Assembly (NCBI RefSeq): GCF_000003815.2
Contig: NC_049983.1
Location: 28,836,045-28,857,815, forward strand
DNA from: Branchiostoma floridae
Lineage: Eukaryota; Chordata; Leptocardii; Amphioxiformes; Branchiostomatidae
Direction: 5' to 3'
Length of the DNA: 21,771 nucleotides
Positions 17,718-21,771 of this stretch are shown piece by piece; the stretch's first letter is position 1; every line of letters begins with the position of its first letter. The notes below the pieces were generated by a model, which saw only the letters and a program-made list of their open reading frames with translations, did not search any database and was not told where the DNA came from. A program made the translations under genes and the position numbers.

Positions 17718-18235
17718 CATGACAGTAGTTGGTAAATGATATACCCCTCTCGGCGATACGCATTACTTAAGACGTTCTTATCCGATGAAGATCTAACTAA
17801 GTCAGTGTGTAAAATGATGCGGGCCGTTGCCTCGGTAGCTCAACAACAAACACCTGAAGACACAAAGGCAAGGTGATGTCCTGGGGGTGGGGTGTAAGAT
17901 ACGGCAGCTCTAAGTTTATTCCTTTTGTCACAAGACGGCTGTTGTCAATCCTTTGTTGATCTCACACAGTTGGTCTAAAGAATCGTCTTGCTTGGCAGCG
18001 AACGACCGGAACGACCTTGTCAGACAAACATGGCGGGATCGTCTGCAAGGCTGTTCCCGCTCGCGCTGTTTGTCGGGATAGCCCAGTTGACTGGTCGTTG
18101 TTTAGATTTTGTAAATTTAGTTACAAATTAGAAAACGCCGAACCGATAAGAATATAAAGCTGAGGCACCTTTTTATACTTTCTATACTTTTTATAACACA
18201 AAAAGGATTTGTTTGGTAGCTCAATTGCAAGCGTA
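17718..18235 (+). repeat. Module C, copy 3
   Basis: Same as copy 2, with the same loss of the 177-bp segment and the same mariner insertion at its right edge. Confidence 0.85.
18030..18131 (+). pseudogene. Damaged copy of the signal-peptide ORF (module C copy 3)
   Basis: Carries the same substitutions, one-base loss, early TAG and missing donor GT as 10817-10918. The damage therefore predates the duplication that produced copies 2 and 3. Confidence 0.6.
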
Positions 18236-18237
18236 TA

Positions 18238-19152
18238 CGAGGGTGCTTCAAAAAATAATGTCACTAGTTTTATAACAGGCTCATTTTTTCATCGAATGAG
18301 ATGAAATTTGGCACAATTCTCTTGAGATTATAATATCTCAATTTGATGTTAAAATTTTTATGAGCAACTGAGTTGATTTCTAGATAACCATACCCCTGGA
18401 AGTTGTCAGAAGATCAGTTCCTCTAGATCTGACCCTCTTATAACTATTATAGGAAGCCGAAATTTCACCTGTATAATAACAAATGTCTTTATAGGTTACA
18501 TGCCAATTTTCATATCTGAACTTCCAATGGTTCATCTTTTACATCTGCTAGAAAGGAGCGAGTTACTACTATATTACAGGCAGTTTGATTAATAGCCAAA
18601 TACGTGGTTTATTTATCAAAGGTTTTGTAGACTAATTTTCCATCAACCAAAAGATACGAAACTTGGCACACTTATTGGTTGTTTCAAGACCAAGAAGTTT
18701 GCAAAGTTTGATTTCTTCCTGTTTATTGGAAAGTCCACTCCAGAAACTTTAATCAGCTCACCCCTGATTAACGGCACTGATGACCGGGGTCATACCTTAC
18801 TTCACCCAAGGAACGAAAAAAGAAAACATGATTGGATTTCAAAGGTGAACAAGTGCCTTATGAAGAAATTGAACTTGATACATGTGCAATTTCAGCTTCA
18901 TACCATAGCTACAAGTGAGTCAAGGATATTATCAATTGCACATAAATTGAACCTCTAATTTCTTTCGACGGGATAACAAGGGTGTGGTCAGCTAGAACTC
19001 AACTTGGTCACTCATATAAATGTGAATAACAAAGTGAGCTATTTCAATCTCAAAAGGAGATATGGTTTTACCATTGTGTCAAATTTGAACTCATTCGATG
19101 AAAAAATGAGCCTGTTATAAAACTAGTGACATTACTTTTAGAAGCACCCTCG
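18238..19152. mobile_element. Mariner-type nonautonomous element, copy B (915 bp)
   Basis: CGAGGGTGCTTC at 18238 and its inverse ending at 19152, flanked by TA (18236-18237, 19153-19154). It sits at the same site in the same orientation as copy A, so it was duplicated with the unit and did not insert independently. No transposase frame. Confidence 0.88.
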
Positions 19153-19160
19153 TATATATA

Positions 19161-19198
19161 CACTCGGCACAAAAAGTTTGGAATATCAACTTTGGTGT
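19161..19198 (+). mobile_element. Left terminus of a Tc1-like transposon
   Basis: CACTCGGCACAAAAAGTTTG, followed by GAATATCAACTTTGGTGT, starts right after a TA run (19153-19160). The form and the TA target are those of Tc1-like terminal inverted repeats. It ends where the retrotransposon tail begins. The continuation appears to be at 21001 onwards. Confidence 0.65.
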
Positions 19199-21000
19199 AT
19201 CTGTATCTGTATCTATATAGCCGGTATAACCGCCCTTCGGCGTAACACACCAGCTTCGCAGGCACGCGGCGCGGCAGCAGCTGGTTATATTACACTGAAC
19301 GACTCGTTACCCCTAACTTTTGCACATCTATATGCAAGTGTTCTCTGAAACTATCCAGAGAAGACGCCCCTACCGTGCTTGGTGATAACATATTCCACTC
19401 TACAATAGTTCTGGGGAAATAGGAATTTTTGAACACATCAATCCTAGGTTGGTAACTCTGGTACTTGAAAGCATGACTGTTTCTAGTTCGTTTTTGAGCT
19501 GGTGTTAGATACTTATCAGTCGGTACGTCCACCAGTTTATTGGTCATTTTGTACATCATACAAAGTCTGGACATTTTCCTCCTGTCTTCAAGTGATGTCC
19601 ACTGCAGATCTGTTTTCATTTTGGTAACACTAGCATCTCTGCTGTAGTTGTTTGTACAGAATCTGGCAGCTTGGTTCTGTACCCTTTCAAGTTTATCTTT
19701 GTCTTTCTTTGTATACGGATCCCATACTGTTGCAGCATATTCAAGATTTGGTCTTACCAGTGACGTGTATGCAAGTGATTTTACCCTGGCTGGGCATGCC
19801 CACAAGTTGCGTTTGATTACTCCCAGTGTCTGTTTAGCCTTGGTTGTTATTTTGTTAACATGGACACCCCACTTCAGTCCAGTTGTTAATGTAACACCGA
19901 GGTATGGGTGGTTTTTTGTGGTTGCTAATGTCTGACCACAGAACTGGTAGGGGGATACATTTGGGGTTCGTTTGTTTGTTATGTGCATGATATAACATTT
20001 ATCCGGATTGAACTGCATAAGCCATTTCCTTTGCCACTCTTCCAGGGTGTTCAGATCTTTCTGAAGAAGTAGTGAATCTTCCTTTGTAGAGAGCTCTACA
20101 TATAACAGGCAGTCATCTGCGAACAACCTCACACTTGAATCGAGCTGGTCTGGCAAGTCGTTTATGTACAAGAGGAAGAGCAATGGTCCCAGGACCGTTC
20201 CTTGCGGAACTCCAGACGCTACTTTAACTGGAGCTGAGGCCTTCCCTTCTACCACTACAGTTTGCTCTCTGTTCGTTAGGAAAGCCTTTAACCAATTAAG
20301 TGTGGTACCTTGAATTCCATAATGCTCTAGTTTTGATATCAGTCTGCTATGTGGGACTTTGTCAAAGGCTTTAGTAAAATCAAGAATTGCTAGATCCACT
20401 TGTCTTTTGTTGTTCAGTGCCCCAGCTATGTCGTGTACTGTTAAGATAAGCTGTGTTTCTGTGGATCGCTTTGCTCTGAAACCATGCTGGTAGTCCGTTA
20501 GTACATTGTGGCCTTCCAAGTGTTTCATTATATGGCTATGGATAATGTGTTCAAGTAGTTTACAGGAAATACAGGTAAGTGAAACTGGTCTGTAGTTACT
20601 GGGGACCGCTCTATCTCCCTTTTTGAAAATGGCGCATACATTTGCATCTCTCCAGTCTTTAGGAATCTCTCCTGTGTCAAGCGATTGTTGGAAAATGTTA
20701 GTTAAAACAGGTGCGATTTCACTGGCTGTCATTTTGAGGAACCAAGGAGGTATTTGGTCTGGCCCGGATGCTTTGGATGGATTAAGGCCTTGCAGCATTT
20801 TCTCTACACCATAAATAGAAATTTCTATTTGTTCCATAGAAGGGGTGCAGGGGTGCCCAAGAGATGGCATGTCTGTGGTGTCTTCTTCTGTGAATACACT
20901 TTTAAACTGTGAACTGAGTGCCTCTGCTTTTTTCTCACTGTCACTAATAATGGTGCTCCCCACCTTTAGAGTGGCTACCCCGACAAGGTCTCTCCTCAGG
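19199..21000 (-). mobile_element. CR1/Jockey-like non-LTR retrotransposon, large copy
   Basis: On the minus strand it runs from a 5' truncation near 21000, through one long RT frame, to a 3' UTR with a small CGCC/GGCG hairpin (near 19231-19242) and a GATACA-type tail (19199-19220). GGTGT stands on both sides (19194-19198 and 20999-21003) and could be a short target-site duplication. No apurinic-type endonuclease domain is included, so the copy is 5'-truncated. The single open frame suggests a recent insertion. Confidence 0.88.
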
Positions 21001-21008
21001 TGTGTCAT
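19290..21008 (-). CDS. Reverse transcriptase ORF of the CR1/Jockey-like element
   Basis: 572 codons without a stop. In order: a pre-RT region with VFTEED (about 38-43), the fingers with LNPSKASGPDQIPPWFLK (75-92) and YRPVSLTCISCKLLEHI (139-155), HGFRAKRSTETQL (175-187), motif A ILDFTKAFDKVPH with catalytic Asp210, motif B ASGVPQGTVLGPLLFLLYIN (264-283), motif C FADD (296-299, catalytic Asp298 and Asp299), a YLGVTL motif (369-374), and a C-terminal part with VRPNLEYAATVWDPY (418-432) and FPRTIVEWN (531-539). All catalytic residues are present. The ATG at 21008 is probably not the natural start: homology begins at LRRDLVGVA, and the first residues come from the flanking DNA. The upstream endonuclease domain is missing, so the copy cannot be autonomous. 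The protein copies element RNA into DNA at the target site. Confidence 0.93.
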   Translation of the reverse strand: MTHLRRDLVGVATLKVGSTIISDSEKKAEALSSQFKSVFTEEDTTDMPSLGHPCTPSMEQIEISIYGVEKMLQGLNPSKASGPDQIPPWFLKMTASEIAPVLTNIFQQSLDTGEIPKDWRDANVCAIFKKGDRAVPSNYRPVSLTCISCKLLEHIIHSHIMKHLEGHNVLTDYQHGFRAKRSTETQLILTVHDIAGALNNKRQVDLAILDFTKAFDKVPHSRLISKLEHYGIQGTTLNWLKAFLTNREQTVVVEGKASAPVKVASGVPQGTVLGPLLFLLYINDLPDQLDSSVRLFADDCLLYVELSTKEDSLLLQKDLNTLEEWQRKWLMQFNPDKCYIMHITNKRTPNVSPYQFCGQTLATTKNHPYLGVTLTTGLKWGVHVNKITTKAKQTLGVIKRNLWACPARVKSLAYTSLVRPNLEYAATVWDPYTKKDKDKLERVQNQAARFCTNNYSRDASVTKMKTDLQWTSLEDRRKMSRLCMMYKMTNKLVDVPTDKYLTPAQKRTRNSHAFKYQSYQPRIDVFKNSYFPRTIVEWNMLSPSTVGASSLDSFREHLHIDVQKLGVTSRSV

Positions 21009-21771
21009 ATTTCCGTTATTTATGCATCAATTTCAATGTATTATATATCAATAGAAAGCTTGTGTGATTTTCTTTCATATGGTATCAAACTTATCTTGAT
21101 TGTAAACATATGAAACGAGTACAAGACCTGCTTACATGAGTGGGCCACGAAGAAAAAGTTCCCAAATTCCCCTGCTTCTGTTCAACACTGTATCGCCCTG
21201 TTGATATTGGCCCGTGTGTCACTGGTTCAATCAATCCTTTTTTCACCTCACATTTGGTATACGGAACATACAAGGTTTTAGCACACTTAGAGTAGAGTAT
21301 ATCCCTTTCGATAGTCGGATGGACATCAAAGTGCGGATGCGGCAAGGAGAACCGCACGCTGACACGACAAGAGTAACTTTCGGCATTTGGTGGTGGAGGC
21401 AGCGTCATGGTGTGGGGCGGTATAACCGCCATAGGAAAAACAAGACTCGTCATCATTCCAGGCAACTTCAATGTGGTGAGATATAGGGACACCATCCTCC
21501 ATCCAGTAACAATATCCTACCTCTTCAATATTGGACCAAATGCCATTCTGCAAGATTACAACACCAGTCCACACAGAGAAAGGACCATTGGATGCTGGAG
21601 TACAGTCTTAGGGAATAGCCTTCCTATGGCTTATGGCTAGCACTCGATTGATCACCTCTTGCCATGGTTCAGATTTTTTGCTTGAATAAAGAGTAGCAGT
21701 AGCTTTGATTGACATGTCCTGTTTATTCAACTTGCCTTCATTCACAAGTCAATACCGACGGAAGAAAATGA
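20999..21771 (+). mobile_element. Tc1-like transposon, remainder with transposase fragment
   Basis: Right of the retrotransposon the AT-rich sequence (TTATGCATCAATTTCAATGT and onwards, 21020-21090) resembles the subterminal part of Tc1-like elements. From about 21300 a degraded transposase follows. The opposite terminal repeat (inverse of CACTCGGCAC) is not in the window, so the element runs past its end. Confidence 0.6.
21300..21660 (+). pseudogene. Tc1-like transposase, DDE middle part, frameshifted
   Basis: IKVRMRQGEPHADTTRVTFG (about 21325-21385) is followed, after a frameshift near 21385-21392, by GGGSVMVWGGI, GKTRLVIIPGNFN, RYRDTILHPV, and GPNAILQDYNTSPHRERTIG, ending at a stop about 21638. 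This is the order of Tc1 transposases around the second and third catalytic residues. In working enzymes the Q-D-D/N-N-A-x-P-H box holds a catalytic Asp; here it reads QDYNTSPH. The SPDLNPIEH part with the last acidic residue is lost or reduced to SIDHLL in another frame. The N-terminal DNA-binding domain is not found upstream. It is a dead fragment; normally it would cut and paste the element at TA sites. Confidence 0.85.

Larger units (their letters stand above)
16997..19160. repeat. Duplicated composite unit, copy B
   Basis: Counterpart of 9796-11956, with the same internal order: D2 3' end, ATTC tail, module C copy 3, mariner-type element. It begins inside D2 immediately after inverted satellite sequence and ends in a TA run against a Tc1-like terminus. 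Confidence 0.92.

Noticed and set aside
19648-19935. Plus-strand frames inside the RT region (also 20623-20814, 20845-21054)
   Set aside because: Antisense shadows of the intact RT frame.
21091-21495. 134-codon minus-strand frame
   Set aside because: It is antisense to the Tc1-like transposase fragment, whose motifs are clear on the plus strand.

Overview
This is animal genomic DNA, AT-rich, with no confirmed complete host gene. It is a dense layering of transposable-element remains. Evidence for a metazoan: several clades of non-LTR retrotransposon with zinc-binding C-termini and short tandem-repeat tails, two Penelope-like (GIY-YIG) retroelement fragments, Tc1/mariner transposons with TA target sites, and satellite-like tandem repeats. 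The overall mix and the 3' end of the CR1/Jockey-like element remind me of amphioxus (Branchiostoma). That is an inference from memory and was not checked by a search.

Layout. 1-4685: mostly anonymous sequence with a degenerate TATAG-type tract, a direct repeat (1380-1525) and a clear foldback (2418-2535). 4686-5151: 5'-truncated, internally deleted copy of a CR1/Jockey-like element, minus strand. 5299-6380: anonymous, with a possible piggyBac-like end and an ACACC microsatellite. 6381-6860: Penelope-like RT remnant, minus strand. 6966-7670: module C copy 1, which carries a short ORF with a strong signal peptide and a good start context. 7690-10504: three decayed non-LTR 3' ends (families E, D1, D2), stacked head to tail on the plus strand. 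10505-11942: module C copy 2 carrying a 918-bp mariner-type nonautonomous element. 12750-13480: tandem repeats of about 155 bp. 14840-15867: Penelope-like RT plus GIY-YIG remnant, plus strand. 16737-16990: the same satellite, inverted. 16997-19160: second copy of D2 + module C + mariner element, nearly identical to 9796-11950. 19161-21771: Tc1-like transposon, apparently split by a CR1/Jockey-like retrotransposon whose RT reading frame is still open for 572 codons (minus strand).

The most informative structure is the triplicated module C. Copy 1 lacks the D2 and mariner insertions and keeps the signal-peptide ORF with a candidate splice donor. Copies 2 and 3 share the insertions, a frameshift and loss of that donor. 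This gives an order of events: an ancestral module, insertion of D2 and mariner, then duplication of the loaded unit, then Tc1 insertion next to one copy, then retrotransposon insertion into the Tc1. Nothing here looks like a prokaryotic operon, CRISPR array or RNA gene. All frames were read by eye and boundaries are approximate unless a motif fixes them.
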